The position numbers were made by a program, and so were the translations under genes. The notes under the pieces were generated by a model that ran no database searches, was not told the origin of the DNA, and saw nothing but the letters and a program-made list of their open reading frames with translations. From assembly GCA_041488095.1 (NCBI GenBank), contig JBGPOP010000013.1, forward strand, positions 1 through 64,000: a stretch of DNA of 64,000 bases. The letters are read 5' to 3'. The stretch comes from DASYPQ01 sp041488095 (GTDB lineage Bacteria > Planctomycetota > UBA1135 > GCA-002686595). Below are positions 44,914 to 53,858 of the stretch, in pieces; position 1 is the first letter of the stretch, and every line of letters begins with the position of its first letter.

Positions 44914-46671
44914 ATGTCGAGCTGGACCCAACGACTCCTCGCCCGCCGCACGGTGAGCGAGCTGCACGCCGAGAGCCAGCGCAGCACGCTCAAGCGCGTG
45001 CTCGGACCGCTCGACCTCGTCCTGCTCGGCGTGGGCGCGATCATCGGCGCCGGCATCTTCGGGACGATCGGGGTTGCCGCGAGCGATGCCGGGCCGGCGA
45101 TCGTCCTTTCCTTCGTCGTGACGGCGATCGCTTGCGGCCTCGCGGGTCTCTGCTACGCGGAGCTGACGTCGGTCGTCCCGATCGCGGGCTCGGCCTACAC
45201 CTACGCCTACGCGACACTCGGGCAGCTCGTCGCGTGGATCATCGGGTGGGACCTGATCCTCGAGTACGCGATCGGCAACGTCGGCGTGGCGATCTCGTGG
45301 GCCGACTACGCCTGGTCGCTCCTCAAGCAGATCGGGATCGACTTCCCGATCTGGTTGGCCAAGGACCCGCGCTACCTCTCGGACCCGGCCAGCGATCCGC
45401 AGATCGTCGAGCTCATCCGCCGGACCGCGCCGACGATCGGCGGGAACCCCATCTGCTTCAACCTGCTCGCGGTCTCGATCACGGTCCTGATCACCATCCT
45501 GCTCGTGCGGGGGATCCGCGAGAGCGCCAACCTGAACAACGCGATCGTGCTCCTCAAGCTGGGCGTCCTGCTGTTCGTCATCGGCGTCGGGGTCACGGCC
45601 TGGGACACGAGCCGCTGGGGGCTCGCGCCTTTCGAGTGGGGCAGGTTCGCGCCGCACGGTTGGCGCGGCGTCTTCCGCGCGTCCGCGGTCCTGTTCTTCA
45701 GCTACATCGGCTTCGACGCGGTCTCGACGGCGGCCGAGGAGACCAAGAAGCCCGGGCGCGACCTCCCGATCGGCATCCTGGGCTCGCTCGCGCTGTGCAC
45801 GCTCCTCTACATCGCGATCGGCTTCGTGGCGACCGCGCTCGTCCCCCCCGAGAAGATGCGGGGGGTCGCCGACCCCTTGAATGTCGCGATCGAGGCGACC
45901 GGCCTCCACTGGGCCAAGTTCATCGTGTCCATGGGCGCCACGCTCTCGATGACCGCGGTTCTGCTCGTGTTCCAGCTCGGCCAACCGAGAATCCTCATGT
46001 CGATGTCGCGCGACGGGCTCTTGCCTCCCTGGTTCGCGCGCGTCCACCCGAGGTTCAAGACGCCGGCGGCCTCGACGATCCTGACCGGCGTGGTCGTGTG
46101 CTTCTTCTCGGCGCTCGCCAACATCACCGAGATCACGAACCTCGTGAACATCGGGACGCTGTTCGCGTTCGTGATCGTGTGCATCGGGACGCTCGCGCTG
46201 CGCCGGATCGAGCCCGACCTGCCCCGCCTCTTCCGGGTGAAGTGGATCTGGCTGGTCGCTCCCGGAGGGATCCTGACCTGCGTGTTCCTCATGACCCAGC
46301 TCACGCCCGAGAACTGGGCACGACTCGCGCTGTGGCTCCTGGTGGGCATGAACGTCTACTTCGTCTACGGCTTCCCGCGAGGCGCAGCGGACGCCCGCGA
46401 GCGGGCGGTGTTCGCGAGGCGGGCGAGCCTCGTCTTCGCCGTGCTGATGAGCTTTCTCGCCGTCTTCATGTGGAAGGGGGACGAGTGGTTGGGCGCTGCG
46501 GCCCCTCTTTCGCCGGAGGGACAGTCCGGCGCGACGACCCCTACGCTGTGGAACGTGTGGATCGGATTCCCGCCCGGGCTCGCGCATGGGGTGGGGATCT
46601 TCCTCGCTCTGGTCGTGGCGTGGAATCTCATCGGCCTCTTCCGAGGACCGGAATCGGAAGCCCGCTCCTGA
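44914..46671 (+). CDS. APC-superfamily cationic amino-acid permease
   Basis: 585 residues, about 12-14 TM helices. Substrate-binding unwound helix GVGAIIGAGIFGTIG in TM1, then GLCYAELTSVVPIAGSAYTYAYATLGQLVAWIIGWDLILEYAIG and FFSYIGFDAVSTAAEETKKPGRDLPIGI (TM6) mark the CAT (SLC7A1-like) group with a long insertion between TMs 4 and 5. A C-terminal region of about 100 residues has two further hydrophobic segments. Transports amino acids into the cell, probably Arg/Lys/His. ATG start without a strong ribosome site; TATCAT 40 nt upstream. Confidence 0.88.
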   Translation: MSSWTQRLLARRTVSELHAESQRSTLKRVLGPLDLVLLGVGAIIGAGIFGTIGVAASDAGPAIVLSFVVTAIACGLAGLCYAELTSVVPIAGSAYTYAYATLGQLVAWIIGWDLILEYAIGNVGVAISWADYAWSLLKQIGIDFPIWLAKDPRYLSDPASDPQIVELIRRTAPTIGGNPICFNLLAVSITVLITILLVRGIRESANLNNAIVLLKLGVLLFVIGVGVTAWDTSRWGLAPFEWGRFAPHGWRGVFRASAVLFFSYIGFDAVSTAAEETKKPGRDLPIGILGSLALCTLLYIAIGFVATALVPPEKMRGVADPLNVAIEATGLHWAKFIVSMGATLSMTAVLLVFQLGQPRILMSMSRDGLLPPWFARVHPRFKTPAASTILTGVVVCFFSALANITEITNLVNIGTLFAFVIVCIGTLALRRIEPDLPRLFRVKWIWLVAPGGILTCVFLMTQLTPENWARLALWLLVGMNVYFVYGFPRGAADARERAVFARRASLVFAVLMSFLAVFMWKGDEWLGAAAPLSPEGQSGATTPTLWNVWIGFPPGLAHGVGIFLALVVAWNLIGLFRGPESEARS

Positions 46672-46731
46672 CGCGGGGTCCCGGCTCTGCGCAGCGGCGT
46701 GTCGCGGTTGGTTGTCGCCGGACAGACCCGG

Positions 46732-46737
46732 TAGAAT
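46732..46737 (+). promoter_or_regulatory. -10 box TAGAAT before the DegT-type gene
   Basis: TAGAAT ends 6 nt before the GTG at 46744; the 6-nt gap is CCCCCC. Candidate -35 TTGGTT 18 nt upstream. Another leaderless-type arrangement. Confidence 0.45.
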
Positions 46738-46743
46738 CCCCCC

Positions 46744-47880
46744 GTGCCCGTCGAGCAAGCTCTCAAAGCGATCGGCCCCGTCGACCTCGCCGCTGAGCGT
46801 GCGGAGCTCGGGCCTGCGCTGGAGGAGGCGGTTCTGAGGGTCTTGCGCGCCGGCACGTACGTGCTCGGCCCCGAGGTCGAGCGCTTCGAGCGGGAGTTCG
46901 CCCGGCTCTGCGGCGTCGATCACGGAGTCGGCGTATCCAACGGGACCGACGCCCTGATCCTCGGCCTCAAGGCGATCGGCGTGGAACCCGGCGATCGCGT
47001 GGTGACGAGCCCGTTCACCTTCTTCGCCAGCGCGGGTGCGATCGCCTGGATCGGCGCGAGGCCGCTGCTCGCCGACGTCGATCCCGATACGGCCCTCCTC
47101 GACCCGAAGAGGGCCGAGGCCGCGATCGACGCGCGCACGACCTGCATCCTCCCCGTCCACCTCTACGGGCAGATGGCGGACATGAAGGCCTTCCGCGCGA
47201 TCGCGGAACGCAGGCATCTCCTCCTGCTCGAGGACGCCGCGCAGTCCCACGGGGCGCGTCGCGACGGCAAGTCGTGCGGCGCGCTCGCCGACGCGGCGGC
47301 CTTCTCCTTCTACCCCACCAAGAACCTCGGCGCCTGCGGCGAGGGCGGCATGATCGTCACGAACCGCGAGGAGGTTGCGCAGCGCGTACGGCGCCTGCGC
47401 GACCACGGCAGCCCGAGGAAGTACGAGCACGCCGAGATCGGCACGAACTCGCGCCTCCAGGGAATCCAGGCCGCGGTCTTGAACGCCAAACTTCCCCACT
47501 TGGCCGCGTGGAACGAGCGTCGGCGCGAAATCGCGCGCCGTTACGACGCCGCCTTCGCGGGCAGCTACGAGATCGTGCCGCTCCGCGTCGCGACCGGGTC
47601 CGTTCACGTCTACCACCAGTACACCGTTCGCATCCGCGGCGCGATCGGGCGCGACGCGGTGAACGAGGCTTTGAAGGGCCGCGGTGTCTCCGCCGCGGTC
47701 CACTATCCCACCCCCGTCCACCTGCAGGCGGCGGCGCGCGAATGGGGCTACGGTCCCGGCGACTTCCCCGTCGCCGAGCTCCTCTCGCGCGAGGTCCTGT
47801 GTCTGCCCGTCCATCCCTTCCTTTCGGACGCGGACATCGATCGCGTTGCGGAGGCGGCGATCGCCACGGCGCGGGGCTGA
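46744..47880 (+). CDS. DegT/DnrJ/EryC1-family sugar aminotransferase
   Basis: 378 residues, GTG start. PLP-fold type I: VDLAAERAELGPALEEAVLRVLRAGTYVLGPEVERFEREFA, HGVGVSNGTDALILGLKAIG, SPFTFFASAGAIAWIGARPLLADVD, EDAAQSHGA and the PLP-lysine motif AFSFYPTKNLGACGEGGM. The C-terminal part contains YHQYTVRI and HYPTPVHLQ. It transfers amino groups to a keto-sugar nucleotide (e.g. UDP-3-keto or 4-keto sugars), agreeing with the nucleotide-sugar genes at 25557-28756, although it is 18 kb away. A TAGAAT box is 6 nt before GTG. Confidence 0.92.
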   Translation: MPVEQALKAIGPVDLAAERAELGPALEEAVLRVLRAGTYVLGPEVERFEREFARLCGVDHGVGVSNGTDALILGLKAIGVEPGDRVVTSPFTFFASAGAIAWIGARPLLADVDPDTALLDPKRAEAAIDARTTCILPVHLYGQMADMKAFRAIAERRHLLLLEDAAQSHGARRDGKSCGALADAAAFSFYPTKNLGACGEGGMIVTNREEVAQRVRRLRDHGSPRKYEHAEIGTNSRLQGIQAAVLNAKLPHLAAWNERRREIARRYDAAFAGSYEIVPLRVATGSVHVYHQYTVRIRGAIGRDAVNEALKGRGVSAAVHYPTPVHLQAAAREWGYGPGDFPVAELLSREVLCLPVHPFLSDADIDRVAEAAIATARG

Positions 47881-47912
47881 CCCCTCGCCGCTCCGGCCTG
47901 GCGCCTCGGGAG

Positions 47913-47921
47913 TACGATAAT
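47913..47921 (+). promoter_or_regulatory. -10 box TACGATAAT before the EF-hand gene
   Basis: Overlapping TACGAT and GATAAT; GATAAT ends 6 nt before the GTG at 47928. The intervening GGGGAA could instead be a weak ribosome site. Confidence 0.4.
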
Positions 47922-47927
47922 GGGGAA

Positions 47928-48812
47928 GTGCGCCCCGCGATCCCTACCGCCGGTCGGACCGTCCTCTTCGCGCTCCTGCTCCTGGCGCCCCTGACGGCCC
48001 AGGGTCCCGCAGCCCGGCGCAAGCGCCCGGCCGGTGATCGCGCGCACGAATCGAAGGTCGAGCCGCCGACCGTCGCCAGCCGGGCCGATCGCTACTTCGC
48101 GATCTGCGATTACGATTCCGACGGCCGGATCACCTTCAATGAGGCGCAAGCGAGCCTCGGCCTCGACCGCGAGGGCTTCGCCGCCTACGACGAGGACCGC
48201 GACGGGTGGATCATCGCGAGCGAATTCCGCCGCCGTTTCGCCGCCATCGTCGAGACCGGAGGCGTGTTCTCTCCGCCCAAGGCCAAGGTGGTCCCGCACG
48301 CCGCGCGGCCCGCGACGGCCGAGAAGGTCCTCGAGGCCTTCGACAAGGACCGGGACGGCGCCTTGGACGCAACCGAGCTGAACGTGGCCTTGATCGAGAT
48401 GGGCGCGTCCCGGATGGAGCCCGAGACTGCGCTCGAGCAGCTCGACCGCGACGGCTCGAACAAGCTGGAATCGGCCGAGATCGAGGATCTGCTCGCCCTC
48501 ATCCAGCCTCGGTCTTCCGCGGCGCGCGGACCGCGCCCCAAGTCGATCGACGCGCTGTTCGCCACGCAGGTCCCGCGCGAGATCCAGAATGCCTCGACGA
48601 CGCAGCCCGCGCGCATCGTCGGCCCCGTGTCCTCCTTCCGCCGCCTCGACATCGACGGCGACGGACGCATCACCCCGGAGGACCTGGCCGAACTGCAGCG
48701 CCCCCTCGTCCTCCCGGTGCGCGCTGCCGCGGTCCTCGCGGCGCTCGACACCGACAGCGACGGTGTGATCAGCGAAACCGAGTTCCGCGCTTCGATGCGC
48801 TCCGCGCGCTGA
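47928..48812 (+). CDS. Secreted EF-hand protein (six calcium loops)
   Basis: 294 residues, GTG start. Signal peptide PTAGRTVLFALLLLAPLTAQG, then six EF-hand-like loops: DYDSDGRITFNEAQ, DEDRDGWIIASEF, DKDRDGALDATEL, DRDGSNKLESAEI, DIDGDGRITPEDL and DTDSDGVISETEF, in three pairs separated by Pro/Ala/Arg linkers. The number of loops is even, as paired EF-hands need. Probable calcium buffer or structural protein of the periplasm or surface. Such proteins are plentiful in Planctomycetes and relatives. Not in an operon with the aminotransferase gene upstream, as it has its own promoter. Confidence 0.85.
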   Translation: MRPAIPTAGRTVLFALLLLAPLTAQGPAARRKRPAGDRAHESKVEPPTVASRADRYFAICDYDSDGRITFNEAQASLGLDREGFAAYDEDRDGWIIASEFRRRFAAIVETGGVFSPPKAKVVPHAARPATAEKVLEAFDKDRDGALDATELNVALIEMGASRMEPETALEQLDRDGSNKLESAEIEDLLALIQPRSSAARGPRPKSIDALFATQVPREIQNASTTQPARIVGPVSSFRRLDIDGDGRITPEDLAELQRPLVLPVRAAAVLAALDTDSDGVISETEFRASMRSAR

Positions 48813-48818
48813 CGTCGT

Positions 48819-49997
48819 TCAAGGGTGCAGCACCGTGAACTTCTCCAAGCGCGGGCCGCGCTCGGGGTCGCTGACCGAGAACTCGCCCTCGCCGCGCAGG
48901 CGCACGCCGGCGAAGCTGCCGTCGAGGGCGAGGACGTAGAACTGGAGATCGAAGGCCGGCATGCCCTTCTCGTCCACGAGCTCGGGTTGATAGCGCGCCT
49001 GCCTCTGCGTCTGGCTGGTCACGCGGCGCAGGACCTCGAGCCCGGCGTCGAGGGCACTCGCGCCATGGCGCATCAGCTCGACGATCGCGAAGCTGCCGTT
49101 GGCGAGCACGCAGGCCTCCCCGCGCCCGGTCGAGCCGGCGCTGCCCGCTCCCTGGTCGCAGTACAGTCCGGCTCCGATGATGGCCGAGTCCCCGACGCGG
49201 CCCGGGATCTTCCAGGCCAGGCCCGAGGTCGTCGTGGTGCAGGCGAGCGCTCCGCTCTTCGCCAACGCCGAACAGTGGATCGTCCCCGTGGGACGGTCCT
49301 CGCGCCGAGATCGTCGGCCGGCGCTCGACACCTCGGCGACCTGGCTCGACTCGGGCAGGAGGGCCCCCTCGTAGGGCAGCTTCGGCGGCGGCGGAAGCCA
49401 ATCGTCCTCCTTGCTGAGGCCCTCCTTCCACTCGAGCCACTTCTGGCGCGAGGCCTCGGTCAAGAGCTCGGTGTGAGGATGCCCGTGCTTGCGCGCGAAC
49501 TCGTACGCCCCCCTGCCGACGAGCAGGCAATGGTCGGTGCGCTCGAGGACCAGGCGCGCGACCTCGCTAGGGTGCAGGATGTTCTCGATGCACGCGACCG
49601 CCCCCGACTTGTGCCGCGGTCCGTACATGCAGGCGGCGTCGAGCTGCACCACACCCTCTTCGTTGGGCAGTCCGCCGAGCCCCACGCTGTTGTCCTCGGG
49701 GTCGGCCTCGACGACCTTGACGACCTCGATCGAGACGTCGAGGGGGTCGGCGCCCTCCAGGAGCTTGGCGTAGTGCTGCTTCATCCCAGCCAGCGCGTTG
49801 GTGCTGCCGACCAGGATGGGATAGCCCTTGCGCGCGCTCCGGGCTGCCCCGCCCTGGCCCGGCTGTTCGATACGGACCGTCGGCGCACCGCAGGCGATCG
49901 TCGCTGCTCCTGCGGCCAGGGCGCCGCCGAGCAGCGCCCGGCGCGCGAGACGGGGATCGGAATGGGTCGATGCGTGGGTCGAGTCCGTCGTGCTCAT
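48819..49997 (-). CDS. Glycosylasparaginase-like Ntn hydrolase, Tat-exported
   Basis: 392 residues. Twin-arginine signal LARRALLGGALAAGAATIACG. Ntn-hydrolase/asparaginase fold: GGLPNEEGVVQLDAACMYG, then the self-cleavage site D-x-P-T-G-T239-I-H-C, T239 being the nucleophile, and GRVGDSAIIGAGLYCDQGAGSAGSTGRGEA, the second family signature. It would mature into alpha and beta chains and split N-glycan-asparagine or beta-aspartyl bonds outside the cytoplasm. The Cys in the lipobox-like ATIAC may also allow lipidation. It overlaps the M28 peptidase stop by 4 nt and ends the five-gene chain. Confidence 0.9.
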   Translation of the reverse strand: MSTTDSTHASTHSDPRLARRALLGGALAAGAATIACGAPTVRIEQPGQGGAARSARKGYPILVGSTNALAGMKQHYAKLLEGADPLDVSIEVVKVVEADPEDNSVGLGGLPNEEGVVQLDAACMYGPRHKSGAVACIENILHPSEVARLVLERTDHCLLVGRGAYEFARKHGHPHTELLTEASRQKWLEWKEGLSKEDDWLPPPPKLPYEGALLPESSQVAEVSSAGRRSRREDRPTGTIHCSALAKSGALACTTTTSGLAWKIPGRVGDSAIIGAGLYCDQGAGSAGSTGRGEACVLANGSFAIVELMRHGASALDAGLEVLRRVTSQTQRQARYQPELVDEKGMPAFDLQFYVLALDGSFAGVRLRGEGEFSVSDPERGPRLEKFTVLHP

Positions 49998-51751
49998 GGC
50001 GTCTCCTTCTCACCGGAGGGCTTCTTCGGATGGCTCGCCGCGCCGGCCTCTCGCGGGCGACCCAGACACAGATCGGCGAGACGCAGGCGGGCGCCCTTGA
50101 ACCAGTTCTTCCACTGCTCGCCCGCGTCGCTCCGACCGGCGGTCGCGCAGGCCGAGAGGCGCAGGTCCTGCTCGATCTTCAGGCTCTCGAGGTAGCGCTG
50201 GAGGTCGGTGGGTCGCGCGTCGGCGAGCGCGAGCGCCGTGGCCAGGATCGCGCTCCCGGTCCGATGCATCTCCTCGGCATCGACGTGCTCGAGGCGGTCG
50301 AGGCTGGTGTGGTAGGCGAAGTCGGTGAAGTGCCAGAACAGGACCGCCGGCACGCCCCGTCCGAGGAACACCGCGTGGTCGCTGCCTCCTTCGTAGGGGT
50401 GCTCGCGCGTGATCCAGTTCTTCGCCAGCGCGCCCACGTCGATCATGGCGCAGCGGGCGACGATCGCCAAGCCGTCGGGCGCGAGCGATCCGGCCGCGAC
50501 GGGCTCTGCGCCCCAGGGCGTGTGCTGGTCGGGCGGAAGGGTCTCGACCGCACCCGGATCGGGCATGCGCTCGAGCAGCGCGACGGCGCCGGTCTTCTCC
50601 TTCGACTCGCCGGTCATGTCGGCCGCGACCGCGGCGATCGCCGTACGCCCGCTCTTCGCGAGCCACACGCGGCTCTGCTCCATCTCCTGCCCCCACACGA
50701 ACGCGATCGAGCGCGCGGGTGGCTCGAGATCCCCCGCCTGCAGAAGCCCGGCGAGCACCCGCGCGTCCTCGAGCATCGTGGCGACACCGCTGGCGTTGTC
50801 GCAGGCGCCCGGCTCCTGGACGTGGGCGGGCAGGACGACGGCCTCGCCCTGCGCTCCGGTCCCGACGACCGTGGCCACGAGCGTCCGGAGCGGCCGTTCG
50901 GTGACCTCGACCTCCGCTTCGAACGCGATCCGGATCGCTCGCCGCCTGCCGGCCGCATCGCGGACCGCGGCCAGGGAGCGCGGCGAGATCTTCGCGACGG
51001 GCAGGGGGCAGTCCGTGCCGACCGAGGAGTATTGAATGGCGTCGAGGTGGCGTCCTTTGCCGGTCGGGTCGACGTTGAACGGGGCGAGCGAGGCGGAGAG
51101 CACAGCCGCCGCGCCCTGGTCTCGTGCTCTCCGGAGCAGATCCGCGGAGAGGGGCTCCTCCGTGACCAGCACCGAGCCGGGGCCGGCCTCCTCGATGCGC
51201 AGGGCGAGAGGTCCCTCCACCCTCGCCGACGGCGCATTCCGGGGGAGCATCGTCCGGTCGCGGTCCTCGGGCCGGTTGAACTCGTGGAGCGTCCTCTCGG
51301 GCTCGCCCGCGACGAGCAGCGCGATGCGCCCGCGGCGCGGAGTCCAGGCCGGCGATTTCATCGGCGTCTCGAAGACCTCGAGGCGCAGGCGCTCCTCCGT
51401 GCCGAACCCGGCTTCCTCGAGCCCCGCGCGCACGCGGTCGATCACCGCCTCGAAGCCCTCGTTGCCCGGCTCGCGGTAGAAGCCGTCCGCGTAGGCTGCC
51501 GTCTCCATCGCGCGGTCCGCGCGGAAGGCCTGGTAGACCGGGCGCGCGAAGCGTGCGGTGCCCGTACCACCCGGAGCGACCCCCGGGCCGCCATGTTTCG
51601 CCGAGAGTCCGGCGGGAGGCAGCCGCTCGACCCTGTGGCTCCAATCGCGCAAAGTCTGCGTCGAGGGACTGCCGCAGGCGGCGAGTCCGAGAAGGAAGGC
51701 GGGTCCGAGCAGGAAGGAAGTGTGCCAGGGCCGGAACACGCGCGCGCTCAC
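49994..51751 (-). CDS. M28-family Zn-peptidase lipoprotein
   Basis: 585 residues, GTG start overlapping the mtnP stop (GTGA). Lipoprotein signal SFLLGPAFLLGLAACG. N-terminal PA-like region (about 150 residues) then the M28 di-zinc site: AHVQEPGACDNASGVA (His and Asp), WGQEMEQS (acidic pair), ADMTGES (Asp) and the final His in GGSDHAVFLGRGVPAVLFW and HTSLDRLEHVD. An aminopeptidase or carboxypeptidase of the periplasm. Order mtnP-M28-glycosylasparaginase suggests peptide or glycopeptide salvage, but the substrate is not evident. Confidence 0.88.
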   Translation of the reverse strand: MSARVFRPWHTSFLLGPAFLLGLAACGSPSTQTLRDWSHRVERLPPAGLSAKHGGPGVAPGGTGTARFARPVYQAFRADRAMETAAYADGFYREPGNEGFEAVIDRVRAGLEEAGFGTEERLRLEVFETPMKSPAWTPRRGRIALLVAGEPERTLHEFNRPEDRDRTMLPRNAPSARVEGPLALRIEEAGPGSVLVTEEPLSADLLRRARDQGAAAVLSASLAPFNVDPTGKGRHLDAIQYSSVGTDCPLPVAKISPRSLAAVRDAAGRRRAIRIAFEAEVEVTERPLRTLVATVVGTGAQGEAVVLPAHVQEPGACDNASGVATMLEDARVLAGLLQAGDLEPPARSIAFVWGQEMEQSRVWLAKSGRTAIAAVAADMTGESKEKTGAVALLERMPDPGAVETLPPDQHTPWGAEPVAAGSLAPDGLAIVARCAMIDVGALAKNWITREHPYEGGSDHAVFLGRGVPAVLFWHFTDFAYHTSLDRLEHVDAEEMHRTGSAILATALALADARPTDLQRYLESLKIEQDLRLSACATAGRSDAGEQWKNWFKGARLRLADLCLGRPREAGAASHPKKPSGEKETP

Positions 51752-52617
51752 CTCGGGAGGTACTTGTCGATCAGGAGGCCCAGGCGCGCCCTCGCCTCGG
51801 GCGGGATCCGCTCCGGCGCGGTCATGATCGCGCTCGCGAGGGCCCGGCCGCAGCCGCAGCCGCGGTCCCGCGGGAGGAGCGGGATCGCCGCGGCGATCAG
51901 CCGCCGCGCATTGCCGACGTTCCGGCTCATCACCTCGAGCACGGCCCCGACCGTGACGTCCTCGTGGCTCTCGTGCCAGCAGTCGTAGTCGGTCGCCATC
52001 GCCACCGTCGCATAGCAGATCTCGGCCTCGCGCGCGAGCCGCGCCTCCTGGAGGTTCGTCATCCCGATGACGTCGACGCCCCAGCCGCGGTAGATCCGCG
52101 ACTCGGCACGAGTCGAGAACTGCGGCCCCTCCATGTTGACGTAGGTGCCGCCGTCGCGCATGCGGAGCCCGAGCTTCGTCCCCGCGCCGAGCAGCGCCCC
52201 TCGCGCCTCGGGACATACGGGGTCCGCGAACATCACGTGCGCGACGATGCCGTCGCCGAAGAACGTGTCGGGCCGGTGGCGCGTGCGGTCGAAGAACTGG
52301 TCGACGACCACGAAGTCGCCCGGCGCGATGTCCTCGCGCATCGATCCGACCGCCGAGACCGAGAGGATGCGCGTCACCCCGAGCTTCTTGAGGCCCCAGA
52401 TGTTGGCGCGGTAGTTGATTTCGGAGGGGCTGATGCGGTGACCGCGACCGTGACGCGGCAGGAAGGCCATGCGCACTCCGGCGAGGACGCCGGTGATGTA
52501 GGCGTCGCTCGGCGCGCCGAAAGGCGTCGACAGCTCGATCTCACCGACCGACTCGAGGCCCTGGATCTCGTACAGGCCCGAGCCTCCGATGACGCCGACG
52601 ACGAGCTCCTCGCTCAT
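51748..52617 (-). CDS. mtnP: S-methyl-5'-thioadenosine phosphorylase
   Basis: 289 residues, ATG overlapping the truD stop by 4 nt. Phosphorylase fold: GVIGGSGLYEIQGLE, phosphate-binding FLPRHGRGHRISPSEINYRANI, SVSAVGSMREDI, VMFADPVCPEARGAL, GTYVNMEGPQFSTRAESRIY and WGVDVIGMTNLQEARLAREAEI. Methionine-salvage enzyme that splits MTA to adenine and 5-methylthioribose-1-phosphate. The N-terminus and MTNLQE region are standard. A Cys-rich GCGCG lies in the C-terminal helix. Confidence 0.94.
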   Translation of the reverse strand: MSEELVVGVIGGSGLYEIQGLESVGEIELSTPFGAPSDAYITGVLAGVRMAFLPRHGRGHRISPSEINYRANIWGLKKLGVTRILSVSAVGSMREDIAPGDFVVVDQFFDRTRHRPDTFFGDGIVAHVMFADPVCPEARGALLGAGTKLGLRMRDGGTYVNMEGPQFSTRAESRIYRGWGVDVIGMTNLQEARLAREAEICYATVAMATDYDCWHESHEDVTVGAVLEVMSRNVGNARRLIAAAIPLLPRDRGCGCGRALASAIMTAPERIPPEARARLGLLIDKYLPR

Positions 52618-53858
52618 GAGCGTCCCCTCCCCGGTCCGCCTCGGGCACCCGCCGGCCGCGGCCTGGGCGGGCGGCGCTCGGCTCGGGACCCTGGCGCGGA
52701 TCGGGTCGCACCCGTCTCGGCCAGGATGCGTTGCACGACGAGCAGCGCGTACGCCCCGCGCGGGAGCGCGAAGGTGAGACGCAGGCCGCGCGGTGAGATG
52801 GACAGCTCGAGGTCGCGCGGGCGGACCGTCAGCGCGCGGTCCTCGCCCTTGAGCTGGAAGCCCGGCACACCCTCGATGCGGAAATCCTCGGGCCGGAGGC
52901 CCTCGCGCGCGAGCGCCTCGGCGAGCAGCTCGCGCTGGCGCGGGTGCTCGACGTCCGAGAGCTGCGGTCCCGGCAGGCGGAAAGAGTCGCGCATCGCCGG
53001 ATCGATCTCCATCCGTCCGCGCGCGAAGAACAGGCGCCCTTCCGGGGACGGAAGCGAGATCCGGTCGCGCGGCGGCGTGATCTCCTCCACGTAGCGTGCG
53101 ACGGCCCGGTTCCACAGGTGGGACTGCCAGGCGTACAGGTGGATGAGACGCAACCGCGTGGCAACGTGTCGGAAGGCTCCCGCGAAGTCTTCCGGCCGGC
53201 GTGCGAGGTGCTCGAAGACCGAGTGGTGTGCGCCGAACACGCCGGCGATCTCCCGGCAGGCGCGCCAGTCTCCCCAGCGGGCGGCGAGCGTCGCCTTGAA
53301 CTTCCGGTTCTTGGGATCGTCGCGCTCGGAGAACACGCACAGGAGGTTCTTCAGCGCGCGCTCGTGCTTGCCGAGCGCGAGGTCGCGCGCGATCCAGCCC
53401 TGTCCCGAGCTCAGGTTGCCAAAGCGTTGCTCACCGAAGTAGTTCGGAAGCCCATGCTCCCGGACCGCGGCGACTCCCGCCTCGACGCGCGAGCGCGCGG
53501 CCGGCGCCAGGTCGCGCACGGTCACCTCGAACAGGTTGCCCAGGCTGTGGCGGCTCTCGAGCTCCTCCTCCGCGAACCCGACCGGTTCGATCGACAGATC
53601 GGGCGTGCGCAGCCGCACGAGCCTGCCTCCGCGCACGCTCATGTACTGGGTCGTGACGCCCTGGCGGTCCTTCAGACCCGCCAACCCGACCTCGCCGGCG
53701 TCGATCCCCGCCATCCTGGCCAGCACCCCGGCGGCCTCGAGCGAGGTGCGCTTCCTCTTGGTCACGCGATAGACGCGGAACAGGCCGCGTTGCAGGAGGT
53801 ATCCGTCCTGGAGAATCTCGCGCACGACGAAGTCGGCGGGCTTGTGCTTGAGCTTCAT
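52614..53858 (-). CDS. truD: tRNA pseudouridine synthase D
   Basis: 414 residues. Catalytic motif GLAGLKDRQGVTTQYMS with the Asp, the TruD-specific region PNYFGEQRFGN and FARGRMEIDPAM, then C-terminal YALLVVQRIL. Makes pseudouridine 13 in tRNA. ATG overlaps the stop of the rluA-type gene by 4 nt and its own stop overlaps mtnP by 4 nt. The last 30 residues are Arg/Pro/Gly-rich and likely disordered. Confidence 0.95.
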   Translation of the reverse strand: MKLKHKPADFVVREILQDGYLLQRGLFRVYRVTKRKRTSLEAAGVLARMAGIDAGEVGLAGLKDRQGVTTQYMSVRGGRLVRLRTPDLSIEPVGFAEEELESRHSLGNLFEVTVRDLAPAARSRVEAGVAAVREHGLPNYFGEQRFGNLSSGQGWIARDLALGKHERALKNLLCVFSERDDPKNRKFKATLAARWGDWRACREIAGVFGAHHSVFEHLARRPEDFAGAFRHVATRLRLIHLYAWQSHLWNRAVARYVEEITPPRDRISLPSPEGRLFFARGRMEIDPAMRDSFRLPGPQLSDVEHPRQRELLAEALAREGLRPEDFRIEGVPGFQLKGEDRALTVRPRDLELSISPRGLRLTFALPRGAYALLVVQRILAETGATRSAPGSRAERRPPRPRPAGARGGPGRGRS

